DNA of 64,000 bases from Biscogniauxia marginata (Eukaryota; Ascomycota; Sordariomycetes; Xylariales; Xylariaceae): contig MU404066.1 in the NCBI GenBank assembly GCA_022695795.1, forward strand, positions 496,001 through 560,000. Reading direction: 5' to 3'. Positions 33,155 through 45,487 of the stretch are shown in pieces. Under the pieces are notes generated by a model. That model saw only the letters and a program-made list of their open reading frames with translations, ran no database searches and was not told the origin of the DNA. Within the stretch, counting starts at the first letter, position 1. Each line of letters opens with the position of its first letter. Position numbers and translations under genes: made by a program.

Positions 33155-35336
33155 GTTGCCGGACTATTCCTGTTTGCGAAAATGTGACAGGGCGGGCGTG
33201 TATGTGCATGTGTACGTATGTGGTGAGGTTGTGTAGCTACCTACCTACATGTAAGCTTTGAAATACTCGATACCTCCCTACATCTGTACCCGTACCTGGG
33301 CAGCACTTCGCTACCCTACATGTGAGGTAGGTACGGTTTGGATACGAGACGGCCCGGCTCTTTAGGTATGTACCCTTTGCCAGCCTTTATCCAGGTAGGT
33401 ACCCGACCTAGGTACCTACTCATACTTACCTAGTTAGACGAGAATATGTCCGCAGGAATGGATACAACGCTGTCATTGGTCTCTAGTCGCTCTGGTAGTT
33501 CCAATCGCAGTGTCATTGTTGGCGTAGACGGAGGACGTATGTAAGTAGTTAGGACAACGGGCTGAGGAGCGATGCAAGTCATCCACCGTCCACCCACCCT
33601 GTTGGGTCCACCGGAGCTGGTTTACTGCCTATTTGCGCGCTACCTGCTGTGGTGTGGTATCATGCACTTGGGCGAGGGTTTCCCGCTGATTCATCCTTTA
33701 AAGGAGGGTTCCCGCTTGAGATACATATCTTGTGGGTAAAGTACATGTCAGGTGTAGGTTACCCGACAAGTGTATTTCGATTGGATACATGGACATACTG
33801 TGTGTCTATTAGGTACATGTATTTGGACACAGAAAAGATGTATGCACCTAACGGATATATTTACGGTATATATTCATATACTGCATAAGTAGGTAGTCCC
33901 GACGTCTGTGTTGGAAGAGGTTACCTAGCCTCCACTGTATGCTATATGCAGATATCTAAACATCGTTCGAATCTGAGATGTCCATATGTACCTACATAAG
34001 ACCTCCAGCTGCTGCCCGGCTACCCGACGCGAAATCGAGGGCTTAAAAGGACATGGCCGGCAGGGTTGCATACCGAATTTAATTGAATGGTCGGCGGATT
34101 GGATGCGTTGGGATGATTAGACAGGGTCAAATACCGAAACAGGATTGGCCCGACAGAATCTTAACAGGGGGAACTATCGACATCCAAATCTCTCTCAAAC
34201 TTGGCCAGCTCATCCTAATTCACCGTGAATCTCGTCCATAATATGTGTGTATGTACACCACAGAACAGAGGATACGAGTTGGCTGAGGTTAAGCTCGGGT
34301 TTTGTACCATATACATACGTGTGGGCTATATATGAATGTACTAGCCAGCATTGAGTCTTGTAATCGAGCTGTACCTAAGGTATGTATGTACCCGGGATAC
34401 CTACCTACCTACATACATACATAGGTACCTAGGTATGTAGCTTAATAATACAGTCTGCGCCCGCATCCATCTGCCTGCCTTGCAGTCTCATTCGTTGTAC
34501 GGGAAATCCCTAGGTAGGTACCGACTACTAACTACAGCCCCGTGCAGCCTACAGCAGGTACATGTAGGACCTTATGTGCCTACCTAGCCCACAAAACTTT
34601 GCCTTACCTATCCACTACCTACCTACCATTCCAGAGCCGCCTCTTCCTCTTACTCCTCTTCTTACAAACCCCAATTTCAAATAACAGGAGGTGTAGAGGG
34701 CGCAAAAGAAAAAGAGAGAGACACACACAGATTACATAGCCTCGTAATCCTGGCAAATTCCCTTTTTCTTTTTCCCCCCCTCTCCTTCTTCACTCTCAGT
34801 CTCTCCCGCCCCTGGACGATTGATTGATTCTATAAGGTACTGACGGCCTGCTCCACCCTTATTACGCATCGCCTATCGCTTACTTCTCCATACCTGGAGT
34901 GGCACCCATTTCCACCCCGGTGACAATCAGTGTTATTCGACCTACTCCCCCAGACTGGTTTAGCTGGATGTCTTTTTCCTCCTCTTCTTCGATGGTCCTG
35001 GTCAGAGCACTTAACCACTGAACAGCACCCACAGCAATCCCCCCGACCCCTGGAGCTTGCATCTGTATCCTCCAGTCCTTCTCATTCTCACTGCCTCCTA
35101 CCCCGAGGTGATTCCAAGCTCACACCCTTTGACCTGATTTTATTATTCTTTTTTTTTTCCTTTTTTTTTTTCCCCTTTCCCTCCTTTCCCTAACCCCCTT
35201 TAGCGTCCTCTCCACCCCCCGGATTCGACATCAATCAACTCGCGTCCTTCAACCATCCCGTCGTCTCCCTCCTTGCCGCTGCTGCTGCTGCTCCTCGATA
35301 ATCTGTTCCCGAACGCACATTGTCGCTGTCGCCGTC
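33155..35336. other. Intergenic, TACCTAGGTA-rich, G-beta promoter
   Basis: No gene is seen. Dense palindromes of the TACCTAGGTA type lie at 33235-33440 and 34370-34640. From about 34740 to 35336 the plus strand becomes pyrimidine-rich, as is usual for fungal promoters and leaders, directly before the G-beta start. Confidence 0.5.
34370..34640. repeat. Cluster of TACCTAGGTA-type palindromes
   Basis: Contains GTACCTAAGGTATGTATGTA, tandem TACC units and tandem ATAC units, and TAGGTACCTAGGTATG, giving long imperfect inverted repeats. Confidence 0.7.
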
Positions 35337-36672
35337 ATGGATTCCCAACGGCCGAACGACAGTTCACCAGAGGCGATGCAGGCGCGCATTCAACAGGCGC
35401 GACGCGAGGCTGAGACCCTAAAGGATAGGATCAAGAGGAAGAAGGATGAGCTCGCAGACACAACCCGTGAGTTTGATTGATGACGGCCGCCTGCTGTCCA
35501 CTATCGAGGTGTTATTCGACGAGTGCTAACGTGAAATCTCGCCGCTTGTAGTTCGCGCCGTGTCGCAGCAGTCGCACGAATGTATCCCCAAGAACCAATT
35601 GATGAAGACGAAGAGGACACTAAAGGGACATCTCGCCAAGATCTACGCCATGCATTGGTCCACCGACCGGAGGCACTTGGTGTCTGCTTCGCAAGATGGA
35701 AAGCTGATTATTTGGGATGCCTACACGACAAACAAGGTACACGCCATCCCCTTGCGATCTTCCTGGGTCATGACTTGCGCCTATGCTCCGAGCGGCAATT
35801 ATGTCGCCTGCGGTGGTCTCGACAACATCTGCTCCATCTACAACCTCAACCAAAACAGAGACGGCCCCACTCGCGTCGCTCGAGAGCTGTCGGGCCACGC
35901 CGGCTACCTGTCCTGCTGCCGCTTTATCAACGACCGAAGCATCCTGACCTCTTCCGGTGATATGACGTGTATGAAGTGGGATATCGAGACAGGCACCAAG
36001 GTTATGGAGTTCGCTGACCACTTAGGCGATGTCATGAGCATCAGCCTGAATCCTACGAATCAAAACACGTTCATCTCGGGCGCCTGTGATGCGTTTGCTA
36101 AGTTGTGGGATATTCGCGCCGGCAAGGCTGTGCAGACATTTGCTGGGCACGAATCCGACATCAACGCCATCCAATTCTTCCCAGACGGCCACTCCTTCGT
36201 TACTGGTTCGGACGACGCTACCTGTAGGCTCTTTGATATTCGCGCGGACAGGGAACTCAACCTCTACGGCGTAAGCTGATAATCCGTTCCAATCAACCCT
36301 CGCAGTGCATACACTAACCTTTTATGTCAGTCTGAATCTATCTTGTGTGGTATCACGTCCGTTGCCACGTCTGTATCCGGACGGCTTCTCTTCGCCGGCT
36401 ATGATGATTTTGAATGCAAGGTCTGTCCGCCCAGTCTACTGTTATAATCCGCCGTTGGCTAATTACTTTTTAGGTATGGGACATTACGAGAGGAGAGAAG
36501 GTTGGCTCTCTCGTGGGTCATGAAAACCGTGTCAGCTGCCTGGGCGTTAGCAACGACGGCATCAGCTTGTGTACGGGTTCCTGGGACTCAGTAGTAAGTG
36601 TCATGGTCTTCATTTCATGCTATACGATATTGGATTGCTAACTTGTTACAGCTCAAAATCTGGGCCTATTAA
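35337..36672 (+). CDS. Heterotrimeric G-protein beta subunit
   Basis: Five exons, 35337-35466, 35552-36270, 36331-36420, 36474-36593 and 36652-36672, give 359 aa, the normal size. The N-terminal 50 residues form the amphipathic coiled coil that binds G-gamma. Seven WD repeats follow, seen as [112 protein letters not shown] and GSWDS-LKIWAY at the end. The last exon is only 21 nt. The protein belongs to the single fungal G-beta (SfaD/GNB-1/MGB1 type), which with G-gamma signals from GPCRs to growth, conidiation and mating. A phosducin-like gene lies 3.5 kb downstream on the same strand. Confidence 0.95.
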
Positions 36673-37999
36673 GCAAATTCGTCGCCAAGCCGGGGGTTTC
36701 TTCCAATCCCCCCCCCGAGGCAAGGAGCACGCCTCCGCTTCAATCGAATATTTAGTCCGAATTAATTCCAACCTGACACGCGACGGGATCTTTAGCGTCC
36801 GGTGTCGACGAAGTCACGACATCCTTTCTCGACACCTCTTTCTTTATTGGCCAGCACCGTGTTTGATTTTTTTTGCCGTTAGGGCGCCGCCTTGCCAACT
36901 GAGTACAGGAGGGTATACTGTCTGGCCTTGTCCATTCCTCTATACCTCTATAATACTTTGCCTTGCCTTTTTCGTCGTCCCAGCCGTTATGATATACCTA
37001 ACCGGATATCCACGTACTGCCGATTGGCACATTTGATCTTCGACAAACGAGGCTGGGACTGGGATTTTGTTGGAACCTGCAGGGCGTATATCAAACCTAA
37101 TTGGAGCCCATCTTGGACTTCGGCCGCTCTTCCCTTTGTGATTTGGTCACAAAATCCCGGCTACTCGATACACGGATACAGTATCCTCTTCCTGGCAAGG
37201 ACATGTTCATACTAAAGGGGAGTGTGACCCCAAAACAAATGTTTATTGCGCGTTTAGTTGATTCTTGTTCTTGCCTTTACTTGACAACCCCGATCCCGTT
37301 ACGGTAGATGGGACGGAGGTACCACAATTTATTTTTCTCCTGGGGATACAAAAAGACCAAAGCTATGGGGAGGGAAAGACGATGTTGGGTTCGGCCAGAC
37401 ATGAAAGAAAGCAATACAGCATCTGGGTCTCTGATGACTAGTACTTCTCGAGGTGTTCCTTAGAGATCTTACCTATGCCCGCGTTTTTCGAAGTACCAGA
37501 GACGGAAGTGGGCTGGGTCTGGTGAAGTACAGGGTAGGAGGAAGAGAAACGAATGTGGCGTCATTATGGCCCTTTACTTGTTGTCTGTACCATAGTAATG
37601 TCATGTTATATTGAATGCCGAAATCGTCTAAATCGCCACGCTAGTCTTTTAAGACCTAGTTGCTTGCCTTCCTCTGTAGCACGCTCGTTCGCCGATAGCT
37701 GCCGCCACTCCTTATAGTAGGTACTTGGGCTAGCAAGTCGGGCCGGGCAATGCTCTTATCTTTACTAGGTAGTGTGTAGTGGAATTAGGTAGGACCAGCA
37801 TGTATGGAATCGCGATGGTACGTGTGGGCTGGAATTAGCAACTCTCCACTAACGTCAACTAGAGCTTCTAGGGTTTCGGCAGGGCGGACGGTTCTACCAT
37901 GCGTTGTGGTCGTTCACTAATCCGAGGAGACTCCCCGGAGCTCCGTACCTATGTTTCCACTTGTGAACGGGTACGGGGACCGTCTTGTCGACAATTGTG

Positions 38000-38100
38000 G
38001 GGAGGCGCGCATCGGGATCTTTGCGCGCCTCCCGGGCTAACAAGCACGAGTGAGACAGCCCAGACCGTCCCGGCGACTGTAGCCCGGATCCTGGACGGTC
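38000..38100. repeat. GC-rich inverted repeats
   Basis: GGGAGGCGCGC (38000-38010) and GCGCGCCTCCC (38023-38033) are perfect 11-bp inverted repeats with a 12-nt loop. A second pair, GACCGTCC (38063-38070) and GGACGGTC (38093-38100), follows 30 bp later. No protein pattern is seen here. Confidence 0.75.
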
Positions 38101-38347
38101 AGATGTGGGACAAGGTGTCTTCGTCCGACCAGGACCTGACTTGGTGTCTGCGAAACCTGAAACGTGGTTCAAGTTTCGCCGAAGCGCGGTAGGTATTGGA
38201 CTAAGAAGAGAGAGATAAGCGCTCCAGCGCCTCTTGTCCGGATTTTTATCCCCAAAGCTGTATCACGTCGCGCAGCGCAGAACTTGTTGGCATCTATAAA
38301 AACTCCATTTGGATCTACTGAAATGAGGCGAAGTGTCGGTAGTGAAC

Positions 38348-38392
38348 TGGTTGATATATGGTGATATACGGTGATATACAGTGATATATATC
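38348..38392. repeat. Short tandem repeat, GGTGATATA unit
   Basis: About four imperfect copies of an 11-nt unit (GGTGATATACG and variants) in a row, in gene-free DNA. Confidence 0.6.
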
Positions 38393-40199
38393 ACGGGAAA
38401 TTAGCAAGCGAGACAGAACTTCGAGTGTGATGCTGCCGCCGCCCACCATGACCGGAACTACCTCTGGCACATAACGAGTGGGCACATATGAAGACCTAAT
38501 TAACATAGATGCAGGCACCGCCAACTCGGTTACTTGAAGAGGGGTATATCAACGCTCGAGAGCCGATCGTCATACCGCCCTCCCGGTTGCGAGGTGAAAC
38601 AGGGGGCTCGAGAACTTCTGCGACGGGCAGGTATGTAGGCATGTACAATACCTTACTTGCTTACCTTGGGTTACATCTATAGCTACCTCACGTTATATAT
38701 GGTTAAGGAAGAGGCATTATCCGGCTGCGTTGCTACATGTATGTGCGTACGTACGCGGGAGTAGACATGACCAGCCACGGCTCGTGGGCAGACCTCATGT
38801 TGGTACGAACGCATGTTCATCATCCGGCACAATCACTCGATCGATTGACCTGTCAGGATGCTAGGTAATTCATTCAGCTGGGCTCGGCGGTGCCGGTATC
38901 TGGCGAGGGGGCGGATGCTTAGGTATGTATCAGGAATCGACTTAGCCTCGTGTTCTATTTTGGGGCCGTCTAGAAACACCCGGACATAGCAGGCATGGGT
39001 AGCAGACATGGATAGCAGACATACGTAACCTACCTATACAACATATACTTTAGCATATACATACATACATCGTTGGTCTAATAATAAAAAACGAACATAC
39101 CCACGAGCCGGGCAATCTCATCCTTTGAGCTGCGCATTATTATTTAATATAAGAATAAGAATAAAAATAAAGATTTGGCACTTGTCTTCCATGTAACCAT
39201 TGTACAGGGACTCTCTCCTATGAGCGTTAGCAATGCAATACGCATTGAATACGCCGGCAGGAGAGTGTACGTGTAAGATTATGATAACTCCACTTGCCCA
39301 CCGTACTATCAGCTCGTGATGCGATGGAGTTATACATCGCAATGGCGTGGGTGAGATATCCCTGACTCGCAGGGGAGTCGCACCCCGTTTTTCTTTCTTT
39401 TTTTTCTCTTCTTCTTCTCCGTCTTCTTCCCTTTCTCCGTCCTTGCGCCAACATGCCAAAGACGTCGCACACCGCCGACTTATTTGTCTGGGCTTTGTTT
39501 GTGATTGATGCATTCATTCCATCTCGAAAACATCGAAAGAGGTTGGTGGGATCATCGATGATTGTCAAGCCTCAATCAATTAATAAGCTGTTAGTTCGTG
39601 GTCTTACTAGGTAGTCCCAGTTCGTCCCATCCCTAGCTTGAAGGGAGAATACCTTGCAACAAGGATTAATAACAGTTATGATAATCCAATAAATATAATA
39701 GCATAGACAATGCTACCCGAGATCGCTCGGCTAATCAAAAGAGAACGGAAAAGAAAGAGACAATCAATAAAACAGCCTATGCGACTTAACCTTAGGTGCA
39801 TCGTTAGAGCATTTACTAGTACATTATTACACTAGTGTGCTTAGCCTGGTCCCACATATTCTCTAACAGGCGGAATCCACCGCTGGCTGGGGCCATTCCG
39901 ATCCTCAGGTCCTCGCAAGTCCTCCACCGGCCACGCTTCTCGAACCCTGAAACACCCTGACGCATCCTAACGACGCCGCCACCAAAAAAATTCACCCCTA
40001 CCCAATTAGCTCGCCTCCTTTGATCCCGTATCGGGCATTGTTCCAGAAGCCCATTGGATTTTCACCCCCTACCCCCGTTACCATTTTCCCTTCCACGTTC
40101 CAAAACCCTCCATACAAACCATCCATCCTGCTTTCTGCGCGCCACGTCCATATAATCCTCCCGTCCCCCTTTCGCCGTCTCTCCGCCACACCACCCATC

Positions 40200-41140
40200 A
40201 TGACTTCGACATCTTTCAATAATACCAACCCGACCGCCGCCCAGGAAGAATTTAACAATCTCCTCGACAACAACACCTACAAAGGCCCCTCGGTACACCC
40301 CGAGGACAGAGACGACACTCGACATTCCGACGACAACAGCGACGAGAACGAAGAAGACCAGTATCGCAACGCCCAGATAGACGCCGCCATGCGTAACCCC
40401 AGTATCGGAGGCGACATCAAGCTGCCGCCCGCGACCTTTGACTCGGGCCGGAGCACCGGTGTGAAGGGCGTCATCGCCGACGCCAGAGCATATGAAGAGG
40501 CCCGCCAGGGCAAGTGGCGGAATAGGGTCCGCGCTGCTCGCCGCTCAGTCTTCGGCTTAGGAGACGTCCCAAAAGCCATCGATACCCAGAGCATCGGCGA
40601 TAGTGACGAGGAACTGAGTCATGATGAGGAGACCTTCTTGAAGCAATGGCGCGAGGCCAGGCGGCAGGAGCTCGAGAAGGAGGCGAGAAACAACATTCGG
40701 ACACGGCGTACAAGTCCGAGTCTGAGAATGTGGGGCCGCATGGATACTGTAGACGCTCTGGGATATCTAGACGCCATTGAGAGGGTTGGGAGAGATACTG
40801 TGGTCGTAGTATTTGTCTATGACCACGAGGTAAGCGTTCAATGGAACCTACCGCAGTCCTCGCGTTGAATTACATGCTAATGCTAGATCAGTGTCAAGTA
40901 TCCGGCCTCGTCGAGTCGGCGATGCGACCCTTAGTCGCTGCTCATCCCCAGGTTCATTTCGTCAAGGTTCACTACGAAGATATCGAGTTTGATAACGCTG
41001 CCGTGCCGACCATCTTGGCATACCGTAACCAAGGCGACCTTTTCGCCAACCTGACGGGCATCATCGAGATGATTTCTGACGACGAGGACTTTGACAGCGA
41101 TTCTTTAAGGAAATTGTTGCAGCAAAACGGTGTTTTGTAG
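40200..41140 (+). CDS. Phosducin-like protein (G-beta-gamma chaperone)
   Basis: Two exons, 40200-40829 and 40892-41140, give 292 aa; the 62-nt intron has a GTAAGC donor and a GCTAAT branch. The N-terminal half is acidic and helical with NPSIGGDIKLPPATFDSGRS, a G-beta-contacting type of region, and a RSVFGLGD stretch. From about residue 180 a thioredoxin-like domain follows (RMDTVDALGYLDAIE, TVVVVFVYDHE, HFVKVHYEDIEFDNAAVPTI, YRNQGDLFANL). It has no CxxC active site, which is normal for phosducins. Fungal members (PhnA in Aspergillus nidulans, BDM-1 in Cryphonectria) are needed for G-beta-gamma assembly and stability. The 5' frame stays open upstream to 40020, but the ATG at 40200 fits the family start. 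Its neighbour upstream on the same strand is G-beta. Confidence 0.9.
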
Positions 41141-43531
41141 GGATTGTCCATTTACAGACACTTCCCTTCGAGCTTATGGCTATTACCTGCTAGTGTGGGC
41201 ATGCGGCCATGGTCTGTTCTGCACTTACACTTTTTTTTCTTCGATTCTGCTGAGGTCGTCACTTAGACGTCAATACATATTGATACCCCATGTCGAGAGA
41301 GTTTCCTTTCTGTGGTGGGAAACTGCCCTCTGCAGCCTTCCAGATGGAGCACTACTCGTAGTGATTCTAGCTGCTCACCCGGTCTTATTCGACCGAACAT
41401 ATATACACGGATGGAGTTAATGCATACATGACTGTTCTGGTTCTGCATGTGCTCATGAGAAGGAACATGCATTGTAAATGTGGAATGAAATGGCGACGAG
41501 TGGATGCCTCCTGGTTTCCGGATTTGTGTTGCTAGTTATGAGAGGGATGAGGAGTTAGGTCTGGGCCAGAACAGTGCCTGCTTGAGGTGGTAGAATAATG
41601 ACCGGATCCCGGTTGATAAGGCTCTAGGTGCCGGCAGTACGGGGAGAAGCAATGGCCTGGCTAGACGAGGCTCCCCCAGTAAGCTATGAGCAGCGAATTT
41701 TGACCAAGAAGCACTGATACTGGTTGGATATGCGGCTCTTGCTATAGTGCCGATACTCAATAATAACTACCTACTATGAATGCACGTGTCCCGCTGAGGT
41801 AGTTGCAAATTAAATTTAATAGATCTAATATATTGCATGAAGTGTTTCCGATCGGCACGGATACGGTCTTATCAAGAGCTTGAGGTTTCGTCCTCCCCCC
41901 TTGGATAACACATGACCTATTAGTTGATACGGTAGTAGGCTGTAAGACGTTTTGAACGAAGATACCCCCTTAGATGCCTCTATAAGGCAAGGTGGTCGAT
42001 CCCAGAATTGAAAGGCTCCATCGTACTGGACGGTACCTACCTGGGCTACAAACTTTGAAAGGCGACACGACTGATTTGTACAGATAACATGATGTGGCAT
42101 ACAGGTTCGGTCAAGTGTTCATTTTGTTTGAAGCCTGGTCTGATGTTGGGCATGTAGAGATATGTAAACACGCTAACTAAATAAGATAAATATATAAGAT
42201 AAATATATACCTGCGACTTACCTAAGGTGTAAGATACCCCGCACCACGATCCTCTGGCCGGAGCCCAACAGGTGCGCGTGCCATATTCTTAACGCCTGAT
42301 ACGCGTGCGAAGAGGCCCCGCTGGCCCCTCCCTCCCCCTTTTGCGCTGTAAAGAGGTGCTTATCAGCCTATCCACGGTAATTATAGTACTGATAAGTGAT
42401 AACGGCGCAATACACTAAGGCATCCTGTACGGACGTACCCAGTATATCGATCACCCACACGCGCACAACCCCACCCCCTTCGTCATTTATGTACATCAGA
42501 GTTGAGCCTTGACCATCATCTTCAATCTTCCACACAACCCAGCGACATCGCACATCGACCGACTTCTCAACTTAATTATTTTACCAGTGCGTCGACCAGC
42601 AAAGATCTTCTTCGGTTTCCATCTCGACCAGCTTACAGACATACACGCGCGAACACGGCAACGCACGCATCCTCCGGTATACAGTGGTTTGTTCTTCCAC
42701 TGCTGCATCCAAGGTAAGGTATGCCGACGTCTCTTCTTCCCCGCTATCCATGTCGGGGATCAAGTGTCGCCTTCGATGACTTCACCTTCGTCCGTCACTT
42801 TGATCTGTCAGGTCTTGATTTGTACCTACACTTATGCGCATTACAGCCCGAGCCCCGCGGCCAGAGCAGAATTACATAGCACCATCCTCCCGAGCTTACC
42901 TGCCTCTTACCTGCCTCTTACTTGCCTCTACTGCCCACAAGCCACTGCGGGCCTCAGGTAACCCTCCCAGACTCCCGTCCCCCTCCTCATCCACCAGAGA
43001 GAGGTTCGGCTTTTATATCTTGTACGGTACAGCAGGCAGCACGCGCGCCTCGTTGAAAGTCTGTCTTCCAAACAGACAGCTATCTTGTACGCCCTGGCCC
43101 ACCTTGAACTTTGGCACCCTCCCGCCCCAGCCTATCCGGCTTTGCACACTCGCACACACAACGCACACACGCACACATAGTCTTTTCTTTCTTATTGCCC
43201 TTCGTACACGTACTACATGAAGGCACTCTCTTCTCGACTTCACAGCGACGCTAACTCTTGCTTGCTCCCTCAACCAGGTAGCCAGCCATCGCCTTGCCAT
43301 CCGTCTACGCTGCTGCCTTGGAAGTATAATACCTTCTCGTGTGTCCCTGCGAGTTTGGTTTCTATTTCCATGCAGCCGACTTTGATACCTTCCACTTCTG
43401 AACCCCGCATAAGACAAGAGAACTGCGTCCAGCCTTCTCCTATCCCGTTGTCCTCGATCTAATTTGCCACCCATCCACGGTAAATTCGAGGCATGACGTG
43501 ATCTGTTGAAGGCACCCTCTTCTACCACGTT
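41141..43531. other. Intergenic, probable long leader of next gene
   Basis: No gene is supported. From about 42480 the plus strand becomes pyrimidine-rich with several short upstream open frames and possible intron signals (for example GTAAGG at 42715), suggesting a long or spliced 5' UTR for the gene starting at 43532. Confidence 0.4.
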
Positions 43532-45487
43532 ATGGAACAGTCTGATACTGCCGATTTACCAAGCACTGTTCTACCACGACGTCCGCAGACGCTGCAGTCA
43601 TCATTGCCGGCGAAAACGTCTGCTTCTCGTCTCACCAACAGCGAACCGAGCCCCCCTCTTAGCAACCTCGACGATCTATCCAACTCCGTACCCTCTCTTC
43701 GATTCCCCCGGCCGCTCGGAAACCGCCAACTAACTAACTGGGTCTCGTCGAGTTCACCAGACATCATGCATCCCGGTAATATCCCTGACGATGACCCCAG
43801 CCTGGCTGAGCTGGGCTACGACGTCATCGGAACCGATGGGGAAAGCCAGGCCGAGTCCACGACAAGCTCCTTCGACTATCAAAGACCCGATGATGTCCAG
43901 AGCCTAGCCGGTACCGACATAGGCACCGACGATGATACGAACGAGGCCGACACCGATTCATCCGAAGACGAGGAAGAGACTACGCTAGACGATACCGCTG
44001 TGTCTAGTAACCCCCCCATCGAGGATGGCGGAATCGCTGAGCACGACGAGGCCGATATCGAGACTCTGGCAAATCGGAGCCTTGAGAATCCTACCAACTT
44101 CTCTCAGCATGGGTTCCTGCCGTTTCACTCCATGGCCTATGCAGAACAGCTCACGACAATGGGACAGTCGCGCTCTACTCAAGTTATGAAATCAGAGGAC
44201 AAGAAGGACGATGCATCTTCGCCAGCCCCGGCGGAAACACCATCACGTCGACATGAGGTCGAGGCAGACCTCCCGTATGAAGTATACCGATTGGTATATA
44301 ATCATATCAGAGACAACCGCCGTGTGCTGATCATCTTGTCCGGATTCGTGGTTCTCTATGGGCTAGCGATGGCCGGAAAGTCGTTCTTATTCAGTTCCCC
44401 AGCTCCGGGGGAACTGGCCACAGTCCCTGTTGCGTCTGTCGCCTCTATTGTCATTCCAATCTCTACTTTGCGAACTCCTCTTGCAGCACCTGCTTTCATC
44501 CCAACCCCAGCGACCACACAGACACACAAGGCTTTGCAGACTGATAGTACCTCCAATGGCCTAGCCTTTATGTCATTTGGCAAGGACAAGGCGCCTATAG
44601 ACACTGTCAATATCTCTCAGCAAACCATCTGCTCTGTAGATATCCATAGACGGAATGAGATCATGGTCACGATCCCACAAGATATCAAATCCACCTGGCT
44701 CGCGAGAGATGCTATTTTTATTGCCGTCAGTCGTGGCATCCAAGACATCTCGACCAAGGTGACCTCTGTGAGTGAGGGATTTCTGATCGAAGTGCCGTCG
44801 AAGGAAGCATATGGGACTGTAGCTGTTTCTATCGCAACGACTCGCAAACCTAAAGTAAACGAAACGTTCCATGTCAACTTCGGAAACCATATGCTCATGG
44901 AAGCTTTCGATGCCGGCAAACAACTGGTTAAGGGATTCGCGCAAAAGGTAGTGGACACTGTTAATGGGACAACAGCTTGGGTTGAAGAGACATACATTCC
45001 GGCTCTGGATATTATGTCGAAGCAAGTCTGTGGTCAGACAGCGTCATTTTCGGACTCGTTGCTCGAAGGGGTACGAGATGCGGGCAATGCAGTCTTCACA
45101 ATCCCCGCCCGCCTTACTTCGGAAGTCGTAGCTCATGTCAGACAAGCCTTAGCCGAGGACATCATCGGTCAGCGTACTGGACAAGTTCAGCTAGAGTTGG
45201 CACGGCAAGCTCAGGATGTCCGTGATGAGCTAGCCTTGACCTTGCTCAGGGCACAACTGGGATCGAAGTTGCTATGGCTAAAGATGCAAGGAAAGACACA
45301 GGAGTACCAACGGTACCTCGGCAAAGCTGAGGTCTACTGGGAAGAGAAGCGTGCCGATGCCGATCTGGCAAGACGCGAGAGGGTTGAAAAGGTCAAGAAG
45401 CAGATCCGAGCTCAACGCAAGCAGCCGGCCCGTCCGGCCCGTGAGGCGAGAAGATCATTCTGGAACAAAGGCGCGGGGGTTTATTAG
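43532..45487 (+). CDS. Unknown single-pass membrane protein
   Basis: An intronless protein of 651 aa that I do not recognise. Residues 1-250 are low-complexity, Ser/Pro-rich and then strongly acidic (a Asp/Glu/Thr/Ser run at 128-155). One clear transmembrane helix lies at about 265-285 (core VLIILSGFVVLYGLAMA), preceded by basic residues. Residues 345-450 look like a folded, beta-rich domain. Residues 540-620 are rich in Ala, Leu, Gln, Arg and Glu, consistent with coiled coil, and the end is very basic (KKQIRAQRKQPARP). There is no signal peptide, so a type II or nuclear-envelope/ER topology is possible. The protein appears to be real because the long frame, codon texture and domain order are coherent. 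Confidence 0.75.
   Translation: MEQSDTADLPSTVLPRRPQTLQSSLPAKTSASRLTNSEPSPPLSNLDDLSNSVPSLRFPRPLGNRQLTNWVSSSSPDIMHPGNIPDDDPSLAELGYDVIGTDGESQAESTTSSFDYQRPDDVQSLAGTDIGTDDDTNEADTDSSEDEEETTLDDTAVSSNPPIEDGGIAEHDEADIETLANRSLENPTNFSQHGFLPFHSMAYAEQLTTMGQSRSTQVMKSEDKKDDASSPAPAETPSRRHEVEADLPYEVYRLVYNHIRDNRRVLIILSGFVVLYGLAMAGKSFLFSSPAPGELATVPVASVASIVIPISTLRTPLAAPAFIPTPATTQTHKALQTDSTSNGLAFMSFGKDKAPIDTVNISQQTICSVDIHRRNEIMVTIPQDIKSTWLARDAIFIAVSRGIQDISTKVTSVSEGFLIEVPSKEAYGTVAVSIATTRKPKVNETFHVNFGNHMLMEAFDAGKQLVKGFAQKVVDTVNGTTAWVEETYIPALDIMSKQVCGQTASFSDSLLEGVRDAGNAVFTIPARLTSEVVAHVRQALAEDIIGQRTGQVQLELARQAQDVRDELALTLLRAQLGSKLLWLKMQGKTQEYQRYLGKAEVYWEEKRADADLARRERVEKVKKQIRAQRKQPARPAREARRSFWNKGAGVY

Larger units (their letters stand above)
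36673..40199. other. Gene-free region between G-beta and phosducin-like genes
   Basis: No supportable gene in 3.5 kb. It holds the G-beta 3' UTR, a GC-rich segment with strong hairpins (38000-38100), four copies of a GGTGATATA-type unit at 38348-38392, TACCTA motifs, and near 39900-40199 the promoter of the next gene. Confidence 0.5.

Noticed and set aside
37899..38192. Open frame of 97 codons
   Set aside because: It runs through strong GC-rich hairpins and has no recognisable protein pattern; the antisense strand is also open.
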